64,000 bases of DNA from Dehalococcoidia bacterium (GTDB taxonomy: Bacteria > Chloroflexota > Dehalococcoidia > Lucifugimonadales > Lucifugimonadaceae), in contig JAPYUX010000003.1 of NCBI GenBank assembly GCA_029940375.1, forward strand, positions 123,971-187,970. The letters are read 5' to 3'. Under the pieces are notes generated by a model. The model ran no database searches and was not told the origin of the DNA. It was given only the letters and a program-made list of their open reading frames with translations. A program made the translations under genes and the position numbers. This document shows positions 44,236 to 53,480 of this stretch, piece after piece. Position 1 is the first letter of the stretch. Each line of letters opens with the position of its first letter.

Positions 44236-45071
44236 TGGATTTTTTGAACATAGAAAAAATTATTTTACAAGATGATACTAGAGGTATGTCTTCTTTATAT
44301 GAACGGATAAATAAAGGTTTTATAGAACGGTCGACTGATTTGCTTTTAAATAGAAAAGGTAAAATTTTTATTTGTTCAGGATTTTATATATTAAATTCTA
44401 AATCCCCTGAAACTGATGGCCCTCCTGGAGCTATTTCTTTAGGCAAAACTTTAGAAGCTCTAGGTAATGATGTTTACTTTATTACTGATAAATATTCAAA
44501 ACCAATATTTGAAGGGATGTCAGAAAGAAATAAAGTTTTAGAATTTCCTATTACTAGTCACGTAGAATCAAGTAAAATAGCGAACGATCTTATAAAGAAT
44601 TATGACCCTCAGTTGGTTGTTTCTATTGAAAGAGCAGGTCTTTCAATAGATGGAAAATATAGGAATTTTAGAGGAGTGGATTTTTCAGATTATAATGCCA
44701 AAGTTGATTATTTATTTGAACAGTTGCCTAATTCTATTGGTATAGGAGATGGAGGTAATGAGATTGGAATGGGAAATTATAAAAAGGAAATTTTAGATTT
44801 AGGAATATATAGTAATCCATCAGTTATTACTACTACAGAAAATATAATTGCCAGTACGTCTAATTGGGGAGCTTTCGGATTAATTGCAGGAATATCAAAA
44901 AAAATTGGTAAAAACTGTTTACCTTCAGTCGAGGAAGGCAAAAAAATAATCAAACAAACAGTTGAATTAGGAGCCGTGGAAGGTATGTCTGGAGAATCTA
45001 AACCTTGGGTGGATGGGAGATCACTTGAAGAAGATCAGATTTGCTTAAGAGATCTAAACGGTTTATTTTGA
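44235..45071 (+). CDS. DUF4392 protein, C-terminal half of split D-glutamate cyclase
   Basis: A 278-residue DUF4392-family protein. ETDGPPGAISLGKTLEALG (59-77), SIERAG (131-136) and IGDGGNEIGMGN (171-182) are the recognisable blocks, with a D-rich NWGAFGLIAG near 206-216. Mammalian DGLUCY carries the same domain at its C-terminus and converts D-glutamate to 5-oxo-D-proline. GTG start at 44235, one base overlap with the DUF1445 gene. It is the last gene of the plus-strand run; the neighbouring MFS gene converges on it. Confidence 0.85.
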   Translation: MDFLNIEKIILQDDTRGMSSLYERINKGFIERSTDLLLNRKGKIFICSGFYILNSKSPETDGPPGAISLGKTLEALGNDVYFITDKYSKPIFEGMSERNKVLEFPITSHVESSKIANDLIKNYDPQLVVSIERAGLSIDGKYRNFRGVDFSDYNAKVDYLFEQLPNSIGIGDGGNEIGMGNYKKEILDLGIYSNPSVITTTENIIASTSNWGAFGLIAGISKKIGKNCLPSVEEGKKIIKQTVELGAVEGMSGESKPWVDGRSLEEDQICLRDLNGLF

Positions 45072-46280
45072 TTTTTTTTTGATTAATGTTTCTTTAGAAA
45101 GAAATCCAAGAAATACAACACCAACGATTGCTACAAATCCAGAAGATAAACTTGCTAAACCTAGTGAAAAAACATTTGCTACTACACCGATAAATGCAGG
45201 TCCTGATGCTCCTCCAGCATCAGATATTAATCTCCAGATACCCAAAAAACTAGCTGGATTCTTTTTTGGTGATAAATCTGCGCCAAGAGTTATAACCAAA
45301 CCGCTTGATAATCCGTTACCTAAACCAGCTAACAATGCTGATAATAACAAAGTATTGTAAGAATTTAAATATGGCAAAGGATTTGCGACGGTTCCCATCA
45401 ACATCAAGCTTAATCCCAATATAATATACGTTGGAACTCCAGTAAATTTTCTCCCAAATCGATCCATTACATATCCTGAAATTGGAAACATTATTGTATC
45501 TACCACATGGCTTAAAGTCACTATATAACCAATTTCGTCTTTTCTTAGATCTATATTATCCCCCCATATTGGTATAAAAAATTCTCTACTTGCACGCAAG
45601 AATTGTAATGCTACTGCAGCAATTCCAGTTGTTAAATACACTTTTTTGTGTTTAGAGAAGGTATATGTAAATTCATCTATAAACTTTCTTTTTTTATCTG
45701 GAATAGTAAGTTCAAAATTTCTTGTGGTTTTTAATATCAAAACCAAGGTGATTAAAGAAATTAAAGCTTGAATAAAGAAAGGAGATCTAATGGAGACAAA
45801 TTCGGCTAAAACTCCACCTAATAATGGTCCAATTATTGTCGCAGTTCTGCTTAGACCTCCAAATAGTGCCAATGCCTTTCCTCTTTGTTCATTTGGTATT
45901 ACCGCAGCTATATAAGAATGTCTGGATATTGACCATAATGCGAAACTCATTCCGGCTAAAAATCTTGATAAAATCAGCATCGTAAAATTTGCACTTAAAG
46001 CTGCAAAAAAAGAACTAACTGTAAATAAAATGACTCCAGCAATCATGGTTTTATTTAATCCAAATCTTCCAATCAGAACTCCTGCAGGAACATCAAACCC
46101 CATAGTACCAAAGTGTCTAGCAGATACGGCTAATCCAACTAATAAATCACCTGCACCAAAAGTTTCTCTTGCATATAAAGGTAGAACAGGTAATAACAAA
46201 CCTTGTCCCATTGCCAAAAGGAAACTTGGCGCATAGACACTCCACATTATAGATTTGATACTAAAATTGTTATTATTCAA
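45063..46280 (-). CDS. MFS transporter
   Basis: A 405-residue, 12-helix major facilitator. DVPAGVLIGRFG near residue 60 and MDRFGRKFTGVP near 275 are the A-loop motifs between helices 2-3 and 8-9. The pattern resembles drug-efflux or sugar-phosphate/general MFS (MFS_1). TTG start without a strong Shine-Dalgarno; the inner ATG at 46247 is an alternative start that trims the N-terminus by eleven residues. It follows the VOC and RidA genes by about ten bases and probably serves the same pathway. Substrate unknown. Confidence 0.85.
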   Translation of the reverse strand: MNNNNFSIKSIMWSVYAPSFLLAMGQGLLLPVLPLYARETFGAGDLLVGLAVSARHFGTMGFDVPAGVLIGRFGLNKTMIAGVILFTVSSFFAALSANFTMLILSRFLAGMSFALWSISRHSYIAAVIPNEQRGKALALFGGLSRTATIIGPLLGGVLAEFVSIRSPFFIQALISLITLVLILKTTRNFELTIPDKKRKFIDEFTYTFSKHKKVYLTTGIAAVALQFLRASREFFIPIWGDNIDLRKDEIGYIVTLSHVVDTIMFPISGYVMDRFGRKFTGVPTYIILGLSLMLMGTVANPLPYLNSYNTLLLSALLAGLGNGLSSGLVITLGADLSPKKNPASFLGIWRLISDAGGASGPAFIGVVANVFSLGLASLSSGFVAIVGVVFLGFLSKETLIKKKSK

Positions 46281-46289
46281 ATGTGTTTT

Positions 46290-46727
46290 CTATGAGTTTT
46301 TGGTATATCCCCATTCATCATTTTTTCTATTTGAATGATTTGAGTTACTATGAGTATTAAATTCCAACATATTACCATCATGATCTTGAATATACACATA
46401 TTTTTGGCCATCATATCGCTCACCTGGACCATTGATAATTTCCCACGAAGAATTTCTTAAAATTTCAACCGTTTCTTCAAAATTTTCTACTTCGAAAGCT
46501 ACATGAAAATTTGGAAGGGCATTACCTGGACCTTCTTTTGGTTCTATTAGATGAACCATTGTTCCATCTGACGTTTTTGACCAAATTACATGCTTTTCAT
46601 CTACCATTGAAGGAATAATTGTTAGACCTAAAAGATTTTTGTACAATTCAAATGATTTTTTTCTATCATTTATTGGAATTCCAACATGGTTTATTTTTTT
46701 TATTTTTATATTTGGTTTGTTAGACAT
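46290..46727 (-). CDS. VOC-superfamily (glyoxalase/epimerase-like) protein
   Basis: A 145-residue vicinal-oxygen-chelate protein. It has KINHVGIPINDRKKSFELYKNLLGL (first metal His, N-half) and then VHLIEP, FHVAFEVENFEE and YIQDHDGNMLEFN (second His and Glu ligands), close to methylmalonyl-CoA epimerase or lactoylglutathione lyase. Substrate is unknown. It lies 11 bases after RidA and nine before the MFS gene, so one operon is likely. Confidence 0.85.
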   Translation of the reverse strand: MSNKPNIKIKKINHVGIPINDRKKSFELYKNLLGLTIIPSMVDEKHVIWSKTSDGTMVHLIEPKEGPGNALPNFHVAFEVENFEETVEILRNSSWEIINGPGERYDGQKYVYIQDHDGNMLEFNTHSNSNHSNRKNDEWGYTKNS

Positions 46728-46738
46728 GTTATAAATCT

Positions 46739-47197
46739 CTATTCTATTTCTACTATTATTTCTATTTCAACAGCCATGTTATTTGGTAGAGAACCCATAC
46801 CTACAGCTGAACGTGCATGTTTACCTTTTTCTCCAAATACTTCAACAAACAAATCCGAACAACCATTTATAACTTTAGGATGGTCTGTGAAATCCTGCAC
46901 AGCATTAACCATTCCGAGTACTTTAACTATCTTAGAAACTCTGTCCAGTGAACCCAAATATGCATTCATTGCTGATAAAAGATTTATCGCAGTATTTCTA
47001 GCTAAATCATAAGCTTCTTCTGATGTTATATCACTACCAACCTTTCCAGTAATGAATTCTCCATTTTCATTTCTTGGTCCTTGACCAGATAGATATATTA
47101 AATTTCCAGTTTGTTGAACTGGGATATAATTAGCCACTGGTGAAGGTGGGGCTTTTAAACTTATTCCTAATTCTTTCAGTTTGTTATCGATAGACAT
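46739..47197 (-). CDS. RidA-family (YjgF/UK114) protein
   Basis: A 152-residue RidA-superfamily protein, a longer member of the group. LIYLSGQGPRNENG, GKVGSDITSEEAYDLARNTAINLLSAM and IVKVLGMVNAVQDFTDHPKVINGCSDLFVEVFGEKGKHARSAVGMGSLPNNMAVEIEIIVE carry the fold's conserved Gly, Asn and the Arg of HARS. Classical RidA removes reactive enamine/imine from amino-acid dehydratases; the Arg fits that. AAGGAGTAAGT precedes the ATG. It is 11 bases after fumC and heads the VOC-MFS stretch. Confidence 0.88.
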   Translation of the reverse strand: MSIDNKLKELGISLKAPPSPVANYIPVQQTGNLIYLSGQGPRNENGEFITGKVGSDITSEEAYDLARNTAINLLSAMNAYLGSLDRVSKIVKVLGMVNAVQDFTDHPKVINGCSDLFVEVFGEKGKHARSAVGMGSLPNNMAVEIEIIVEIE

Positions 47198-47208
47198 TAC
47201 TTACTCCT

Positions 47209-48594
47209 TTATTTTGGTTCTGTCATACTTAATGGTTCTAATATTTTATCAATTTCTTTCTCTGTTAAACCCGTTTCTCTAAGAGCAACCACTTTTATTG
47301 TTTCATTATTTTGTGCTGCAATGTGTGCAATATTGGCCGTTTTATCATAGCCTATTATCGGTGCTAGGGCAGTGCATATTGCAAGACCTTTAGAAATCAT
47401 TTCTGGACCTTTTGAAGTAGAGACTAAATCGGCGATACATTGATCAACAAAATTATTTGAACCTGAAGATAAAATTTCAATAGATTCCAATAAGTTGTGT
47501 GCTGCAATAGGCATCATAACATTGAGTTCAAAATTTCCACTTTGTCCTGCTATAGCAATTGTTTGATCATTGCCCATAACTTGTGCGCATATCATAGTAA
47601 CTGATTCTGCGATTACTGGATTGACTTTTCCAGGCATTATAGATGAACCTGGTTGTACTTCAGGTAAAATTATTTCACCAATGCCTGCACGAGGTCCAGA
47701 ACCTAACCATCTTATATCATTTGATATTTTCATTAGGCTTACTGCGTAGCTTCTTAGACAACCTGATGCAAATACAATTGAATCAATAGTTGATTGTGCT
47801 TGAAAATGGTTTTGAGTTTCAGAAAAGTTCAGACCTGTCTTTTTACTGATCCTATCAATAACCTTTCCACAAAACTCTGGATTCATCCCGATCCCAGTTC
47901 CTACTGCTGTTCCGCCTAGAGCTAATATTGATAATGCTTTTAAAGCTGATTGTATTTTATTTATGGAATTTCTTACTTGTCCATAATAACCTTTGAATTC
48001 TTGTCCTAATCTAATTGGAGTTGCATCCTGAAGATGAGTTCTACCAGTTTTTACCACATTCCAAAACTCTTTAGATTTTTTTTCTAATTCTTTTTCTAAT
48101 TTAGTCATTGAAGGTATTAAATTATCGCTCATTGAAATAGCTGCTGCGATGTGAATGGCAGTTGGAATAACATCATTAGAAGATTGACCTTTATTTACAT
48201 GATCATTTGGATGTACTGGATTTCTTGAACCAATCTGCCCGCCAAGTTTCAATATAGCAAGATTAGAAATTACTTCATTTGCATTCATATTGGTTGAAGT
48301 GCCCGAACCAGTTTGAAAAACATCAATAACAAAGCTAGAATCATGTTTTCCATCAATTACCTCTTGAGAAGATTCTATAATAGCACCAGATATCTCAGTT
48401 GTTAAGAGATTCAACTCTTTATTTATTTCTGCTGCAGATTGTTTTATCAGGCCTATTGATTTTATAAAAGATCTGCCAAGCCTGAGGCTTGAAATTGGAA
48501 AATTTAATTGAGCACGTCGCGTATTTGCTCCGTAAAGTGCCTTTGAAGGAACTTCTAGCTCACCCATAGAGTCTTTTTCTTTTCTCATATCCAC
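47209..48594 (-). CDS. fumC: Class II fumarate hydratase
   Basis: Converts fumarate to malate in the TCA cycle. From the GTG at 48594 (behind AGGAG) it is 461 residues, the normal class II size; the frame runs open to 48687 but that would enter the CMD gene. TGSGTSTNMNANEVI, GRTHLQDATPIRLGQE with the catalytic His, and PGSSIMPGKVNPV (catalytic Ser loop) are intact. The TGSGT/THLQDATP wording favours fumarase over aspartase. It serves with sdhABE and mdh; being in the RidA operon is unusual. Confidence 0.92.
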   Translation of the reverse strand: MDMRKEKDSMGELEVPSKALYGANTRRAQLNFPISSLRLGRSFIKSIGLIKQSAAEINKELNLLTTEISGAIIESSQEVIDGKHDSSFVIDVFQTGSGTSTNMNANEVISNLAILKLGGQIGSRNPVHPNDHVNKGQSSNDVIPTAIHIAAAISMSDNLIPSMTKLEKELEKKSKEFWNVVKTGRTHLQDATPIRLGQEFKGYYGQVRNSINKIQSALKALSILALGGTAVGTGIGMNPEFCGKVIDRISKKTGLNFSETQNHFQAQSTIDSIVFASGCLRSYAVSLMKISNDIRWLGSGPRAGIGEIILPEVQPGSSIMPGKVNPVIAESVTMICAQVMGNDQTIAIAGQSGNFELNVMMPIAAHNLLESIEILSSGSNNFVDQCIADLVSTSKGPEMISKGLAICTALAPIIGYDKTANIAHIAAQNNETIKVVALRETGLTEKEIDKILEPLSMTEPK

Positions 48595-48604
48595 AAGAAT
48601 TCTC

Positions 48605-48991
48605 CTATTTATTATGTCTTTCGTCATATTCTGCAAATGTTTTTGCAGCTGCTCCAAGTGAGTTGACTGCTGTTGGATAACCTCCATAAAAAAGCATTTG
48701 TGTGATTAATTCTACTATTTCTTCTTTTGACCACCCATAATTTAATGCTCCAGTGATATGTCCCGGCAATTGGTTGGGTTTATCAAGAACTATTAAGGCT
48801 GCAATTGTACATAAAGATCTTATTTTGCCATCTAATTTTGGTCTTTGATAAATATGACCGAAAAGAGTGGCGTTTATTAGTTCAAAAGCTTCCTCAGTAG
48901 ATTTTGCAACTTCAGGCACTTTTGGTGCTCCATCATAATACCATTCTCTCCATTCCTCAGCTTTTTTCTTTAGTTCTTCAAAATCACTCAT
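48605..48991 (-). CDS. Carboxymuconolactone decarboxylase-family protein
   Basis: A 128-residue all-helical CMD/AhpD-fold protein. FGHIYQRPKLDGKIRSLCTIAALIVLDKPNQLPGHITGALNYGWSKEEIVELITQMLFYGGYPTAVNSL matches the CMD pattern closely. The AhpD CxxC pair is absent, and the E/C-H residues of the muconolactone group (C near 67 and H near 79) are partly kept. The stop codon overlaps the RBS of fumC. Physiological substrate unknown. Confidence 0.88.
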   Translation of the reverse strand: MSDFEELKKKAEEWREWYYDGAPKVPEVAKSTEEAFELINATLFGHIYQRPKLDGKIRSLCTIAALIVLDKPNQLPGHITGALNYGWSKEEIVELITQMLFYGGYPTAVNSLGAAAKTFAEYDERHNK

Positions 48992-49009
48992 TTTTTGTTC
49001 TCCAATTTT

Positions 49010-50194
49010 TTATAAATTTGACTTATAAGGCTTATAAACACCAATAATCATAGCAATAAGTGTTATTAAGCTAGATATCCAAAATATAGCATTAATTCCA
49101 AATAAATTTACTATTAAACCAGATAAGGCAGGACCTAAAAACATCCCAATAGCGTAAAAAGCTTGATATGTACCCATAGCTACTCCTCTAGACTCTTTAT
49201 TAAAACTCATTAATATCAAAGTTATCGTTACTGTATAAAGTATTCCTCGTCCAAATCCAGCAACAAATTGTAAAATAGCAATAATAAAAAGATTTTCTGC
49301 GTATGCTGTCAAAATTAAACTGAAAAGCATTGAAATTGAACCTAAGAAAATTGTTGTTCGAATTCCTAGTCTGTTTATGAAAAAAGCAGATAAACTCATG
49401 CCGATTATTGCTGCTAGTTGAGATAAAGTTATTATATCTCCAATATTTGTTTTACTTCCTCCTAAATTTTCAATTATTATTGGAAGGAATCCCAAAGTTA
49501 CTCCAAAGGTTACAAAATGAAAACCAATTGCAATGATTGATACTCTTAGAAAAGTGTTGTTTTTTATTATTTGAATTAGATTTATTGTTTTATGGGTATT
49601 GTTGCGAGGCTCTTTTGAAAAAAATAAAACAAAAACACCCAATATGCTTACACATACTGAGCTATAGAATGGAGTGGAAATTCCAAACATGTCTGCCATT
49701 CTTCCACTAATTAAAGTTGCGATTGTTATTGCTATTCCATTTATACCCATCATAAAAGAAGTAGCATAATGTAAAAATTCTGTTTTGAATTGAGATGCAA
49801 ACAAAACACTTATAGCAACCCAACCGGCTCCTGCAACTCCTGTTATTGATCGTGCAAGAAATATTTCGAACGAATTATCTGCAAGTGCTAATCCAAATGA
49901 CCCAGTAGCAGAGCAAATCATTGTAAGTATAGCAAAAGGTTTTGTTCCCCATTTATCGACTGCGTATCCTAAAGGAATTCTTAGAAATATTTGTCCTATA
50001 GCATAAGAAGCAATAATATAACCAATCATAGTTGAACTAGCGCCAATTGCTTTTGCATGATTGGGTAAAATAGGGACATATAAATATAAAGATACCCAAA
50101 ATAAAAATGTACCTACAATAACAAAAATTATTGATGGGTTTTCTTTAATTTCTTTGAATAGATATTTCAATATGATATATTTTTTTTTATACAT
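49010..50194 (-). CDS. MFS transporter
   Basis: A 394-residue, 12-helix MFS protein of the MFS_1 type. PLGYAVDKWGTKPFAILTM between helices 2 and 3 is the A-loop motif, GRMADMFGIS is the internal one, and INRLGIRTTIFLG its repeat in the C-half. The gene precedes the CMD gene by 18 bases and probably starts the CMD-fumC-RidA-VOC-MFS operon. The first 15 residues (KKKYIILKYLFKEIKE) form a charged lead. Substrate unknown. Confidence 0.87.
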   Translation of the reverse strand: MYKKKYIILKYLFKEIKENPSIIFVIVGTFLFWVSLYLYVPILPNHAKAIGASSTMIGYIIASYAIGQIFLRIPLGYAVDKWGTKPFAILTMICSATGSFGLALADNSFEIFLARSITGVAGAGWVAISVLFASQFKTEFLHYATSFMMGINGIAITIATLISGRMADMFGISTPFYSSVCVSILGVFVLFFSKEPRNNTHKTINLIQIIKNNTFLRVSIIAIGFHFVTFGVTLGFLPIIIENLGGSKTNIGDIITLSQLAAIIGMSLSAFFINRLGIRTTIFLGSISMLFSLILTAYAENLFIIAILQFVAGFGRGILYTVTITLILMSFNKESRGVAMGTYQAFYAIGMFLGPALSGLIVNLFGINAIFWISSLITLIAMIIGVYKPYKSNL

Positions 50195-50243
50195 CCAAAT
50201 TACTTATAAAATGTGGTAAACTCCATAATAAAAAGGGGAAGAT

Positions 50244-51176
50244 ATGAAATATTGTTATGCTAATAGAAGAATGACGTTATATCCTAATTCAGTAGATCCA
50301 TGGGGGCTTTCTCCTGATGACTACACCAAAGAATTTTTAACTCGAGTAAAGGATATGGGATTTGAAGCTCTAGAAATGTCTACAGAAACATTAGATAGAG
50401 TCGGTGGAACCAGAGAAACGATAAGCGAATTTACAAAAAGAATTAATGGTTTTGGATTAGATATTGGAGCCATTAGAAGTGGAGGAACTTTAACTGAAGC
50501 AAAGAATGGACCTCAAAATGTTAAAAAAATGGAAAAATCAATTAATTATGGAAAATTTTGTGGAGCAGAAGTAATCAATGGAGCAATAAGTGCTCCTTCA
50601 AGATATCCAGGGAATCCATCAGGTAGTTTACCTGCTTCAGGATCAGGTTGGCCTCAAGCACAGGATTCTTCTAAGGACGCCAATATATGGATTTATGATC
50701 ATTTGGCGAAAATTTATCAGGATGCTTGTGATTCTGCTTCTGATGAAAATATAAATATTTCTGTTGAAATCCATCAAAATTCTCCAATAGATAATTCCTG
50801 GTCTGCAGTATATTTACACGAACTTGTTAACAGGGAAAATTTTGGAATTAATCCTGATTTAGGTAATGTTTTGTGGAATTATGACCAACCTGAAGAATCA
50901 TTTGAAGATTGCATAGATAATGTGGCTTCAATTTCAAAGTATTGGCATTGTAAAAATTTGCACACAGTATACCATCCGGAAAATCAAAGATCGGTATTTA
51001 TTAGGGTTCCTCTACCAGACGGCGAAATTGATTATAGATATGCTATAACTTCTATGACTAACTCTGGATATACAGGATATATGGCTATTGAAGGAGCATC
51101 AAGTGGCGATCAGTTTTATAAAGATTTTCAAAGCATAAATTACGCAAAGAGTGTAATAGAATCTTTAGATATCTAA
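50244..51176 (+). CDS. Xylose-isomerase-like TIM-barrel protein
   Basis: A 310-residue protein of the AP_endonuc_2/xylose isomerase-like TIM barrel group. A divalent-metal set is visible: Glu in ISVEIHQNSP, Asp in GINPDLGNVLWN, His in KYWHCKNLH and Glu in YMAIEGAS. Members act as sugar isomerases, epimerases or hydroxypyruvate isomerases. The ribosome-binding site AAGGGGAAG precedes the ATG. The gene converges on an MFS carrier. Substrate not assignable. Confidence 0.85.
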   Translation: MKYCYANRRMTLYPNSVDPWGLSPDDYTKEFLTRVKDMGFEALEMSTETLDRVGGTRETISEFTKRINGFGLDIGAIRSGGTLTEAKNGPQNVKKMEKSINYGKFCGAEVINGAISAPSRYPGNPSGSLPASGSGWPQAQDSSKDANIWIYDHLAKIYQDACDSASDENINISVEIHQNSPIDNSWSAVYLHELVNRENFGINPDLGNVLWNYDQPEESFEDCIDNVASISKYWHCKNLHTVYHPENQRSVFIRVPLPDGEIDYRYAITSMTNSGYTGYMAIEGASSGDQFYKDFQSINYAKSVIESLDI

Positions 51177-52400
51177 ATCTTTTGGTATTTTCCCATATTT
51201 TGAGATCCAGGTAAGTAATATTGAAAAAAGGAACAAAATTCCTATTCCAATGAATGCATTTCTATAGGAGCCAGTATTATCGTGAATTATCCCAGCAACT
51301 AGTGGTGCGATAGCCATTGTAATAGCCGATAAAAGTTGGTTTATTCCCATCATTGATCCAAGGTTTTTCATACCAAACTGTTCAACTACCATGAGTGGAA
51401 TTAAAGCACCGAATGCTCCAAATCCTAATCCATAAATGAAACATCCAAGAAATAATATATAGTTACTGCCACTAATACATAATACAAAAACTCCTATAGT
51501 TTGAAAAAAGAAACTTAAAATCAATGTTTTTCTAGCTGTATATGTTTCACTTGCTCGACCAAAAGTAATTTTTCCTATAATACCCATAAAAGCTATCATC
51601 ATTAGACAACTAGTAGCCATTTTGTAAGTCATTCCTTCATCAGAAAGATATTGAGTTAACTGAGTTAGAATTCCCTGATAAGTTAAAACTCCTAACATTA
51701 GGGATAAATTTATTGTCCAGAAACGAAAGGATTTTAGAGCTTCATTTAAAGAAAGCCCTAATTTTGCTTGTGCTTTTGCTAATGACACCAAATTTGGATC
51801 TCTATTAGTTCTAATTGTTTCTTTTTCAATAGTATCTAAAGATTCCGTAACGATAATATAAGCAAATATTGCCAAAAAAAGCATTATTATTCCAAAAATA
51901 AAATAAGCTGTTTCCCAATTAACAAAAGTAATTATAGATGCTGCTAAAGCCGGCATAGTAAAACCACCAAAATTGTTTCCAGCTGTTACTGAACCCATAA
52001 CTCTACCCTTGGTCTTTGGAAACCAAATAGGTACTATTTTTCCAGCAGCTATTTGAGTAGCGCCTGGAAATCCAGCATAAACTAATCCGCTGTATAAGTA
52101 CCATTCCCATAGACTAGAAATAGTAGGTCTTAGTAAAAATCCAATACTAATAATTAATAAAGAGATAAAAATAACCAATCTAATCCCGTGTTTATCAGCC
52201 ATCTTTCCTAGAATAGGACCTGTTATTCCCGAAACAAAAGCCAAAGATAGTGCGCCATTTAATTGAGTTTTAGTCCAACCAAACTGAGATTGTAGTGGTT
52301 CTGCAAATTGACCGAATGCATATTGAGACATTCCTATGGCTAATCCAGTAGATAAAAAGGCGACAAATGCTATCTGATATCCACGGTAGGGTATTTTCAT
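51165..52400 (-). CDS. MFS transporter, monocarboxylate/oxalate-formate-like
   Basis: A 411-residue, 12-helix MFS carrier. GQFAEPLQSQFGWTKTQLNGALSL in the first loop and GKMADKHGIRLVI after helix two resemble the oxalate:formate/monocarboxylate branch. The ATG at 52400, behind AAGGA, was preferred over the frame opening at 52436. The gene is divergent from the PAL-like quartet and shares its 129-base control region. Import of the lyases' substrate, or of the acid they release, is a reasonable guess, not shown by sequence. Confidence 0.85.
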   Translation of the reverse strand: MKIPYRGYQIAFVAFLSTGLAIGMSQYAFGQFAEPLQSQFGWTKTQLNGALSLAFVSGITGPILGKMADKHGIRLVIFISLLIISIGFLLRPTISSLWEWYLYSGLVYAGFPGATQIAAGKIVPIWFPKTKGRVMGSVTAGNNFGGFTMPALAASIITFVNWETAYFIFGIIMLFLAIFAYIIVTESLDTIEKETIRTNRDPNLVSLAKAQAKLGLSLNEALKSFRFWTINLSLMLGVLTYQGILTQLTQYLSDEGMTYKMATSCLMMIAFMGIIGKITFGRASETYTARKTLILSFFFQTIGVFVLCISGSNYILFLGCFIYGLGFGAFGALIPLMVVEQFGMKNLGSMMGINQLLSAITMAIAPLVAGIIHDNTGSYRNAFIGIGILFLFSILLTWISKYGKIPKDLDI

Positions 52401-52529
52401 TAAGAATTCCTTAAAAAAATATTTTCTTGAAAACAATGAATTTATTCTATATTATATCTTCAATAAACATAACTAAAGATTTATTATTACAGAAAGCATT
52501 TATCGTTATTGAATCGAGGTGAAATTATA
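52401..52529. promoter_or_regulatory. Divergent promoter region between MFS carrier and PAL-like quartet
   Basis: A 129-base A+T-rich spacer from which both units must be transcribed. TATATTATA near 52450 is a possible -10 element on either strand, but no convincing -35 partner or operator dyad is seen. GAGGTG at 52515-52520 is the ribosome-binding site of the first lyase-like gene. Confidence 0.35.
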
Positions 52530-53474
52530 GTGACTACTACAAATATCAATTATGAACCTATAATGAATTGGGCTAAATTACCCATGGGAATATCTTTTTA
52601 TGGAGATTGTGCAGCCGTGGCAACAGATTCCAAAGATAATGTTTATGTATTTAACAGAGGAACGGATCCAGTATGTGTTTTTGATGAATCTGGAAATTTT
52701 ATAAGATCTTTTGGCAAAGGAGATTTTGATGGAGCGCATGGTATTACATTAGATGCTGAAGATAATATATATTTGGTTGATACTGGCGGTCATTTTGTTC
52801 AAAAAAGAGATAATGACGGAAATGTTATTTTTACTATTGGGGAAAGAGGAAAACCTTCTGCATGGCAAGAAGGGGATATGTTCAATAGACCCACTGACAT
52901 AATAATTCATCCAAAAACAGGTGAATTATTTATTTCAGATGGATATGGAAATTCTAGAGTTCACAAATTATCTCCAGATGGAAAGCATATTAAAAGTTGG
53001 GGACTTCCTGGATCAGGTGATGGAGAATTTTCTTTGCCTCATAATATTTCAATGATTGGAGATGATAAAGTTATAGTTGCTGATAGAGAGAATTTCAGAT
53101 TACAAATTTTTAGTACGGAAGGTGAATATTTAGATCAATGGCACTTACATCATCCAATGTCCGTTATTCAGGGTAAAAATGGAGATAATAATTTATATAT
53201 TGGAGAAATGGGGCCTCCTTTTGTTCAAACGGATGTTCCCGATTTGGGGAATAGAATTGTAATTCTCTCGCCCACTGGCGAAAGAATTACACAATTTGGA
53301 GATGGTTTACCCGGACAAAACCCAGATCAGTTTGTTGCCCCACATGGTGTAGGAACAGATTCTAAGGGTAATGTTTATGTAGCAGAAGTGGCTTGGACTT
53401 GGTGGGGTTCTAAAAGAGTTCCGCAACCATTAGGTGAACTTATTTCTTTAAGAAAATGGGAAAAAAGTAAATGA
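52530..53474 (+). CDS. PAL-like NHL-repeat beta-propeller, copy 1
   Basis: A 314-residue NHL propeller of the peptidyl-alpha-hydroxyglycine amidating lyase (PAL) superfamily. From the GTG at 52530 (GAGGTG upstream; a TTG at 52509 is poorer) it aligns end to end with copy 2. Matches to PAL catalytic positions are R43 (FNRGTDP), H70 (GAHG), Y139 (SDGYGNSR), H171 (LPHN) and H272 (APHG). No signal peptide, so cytoplasmic. PAL cleaves a carbinolamide to an amide and glyoxylate; the substrate here is unknown and no hydroxylating PHM partner is present. Confidence 0.87.
   Translation: MTTTNINYEPIMNWAKLPMGISFYGDCAAVATDSKDNVYVFNRGTDPVCVFDESGNFIRSFGKGDFDGAHGITLDAEDNIYLVDTGGHFVQKRDNDGNVIFTIGERGKPSAWQEGDMFNRPTDIIIHPKTGELFISDGYGNSRVHKLSPDGKHIKSWGLPGSGDGEFSLPHNISMIGDDKVIVADRENFRLQIFSTEGEYLDQWHLHHPMSVIQGKNGDNNLYIGEMGPPFVQTDVPDLGNRIVILSPTGERITQFGDGLPGQNPDQFVAPHGVGTDSKGNVYVAEVAWTWWGSKRVPQPLGELISLRKWEKSK
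52932..53107 (+). repeat. Direct repeat, 176 bases identical to 53886-54061
   Basis: This stretch of copy 1 is identical base for base to 53886-54061 in copy 2. The match is bounded by single differences at 52931/53885 and 53108/54062 and runs on for 35 bases after the second. It encodes the Tyr- and second-His-bearing blades. Flanks are clearly more diverged, which fits recent gene conversion or local duplication. Confidence 0.95.
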
Positions 53475-53480
53475 GGAAAT

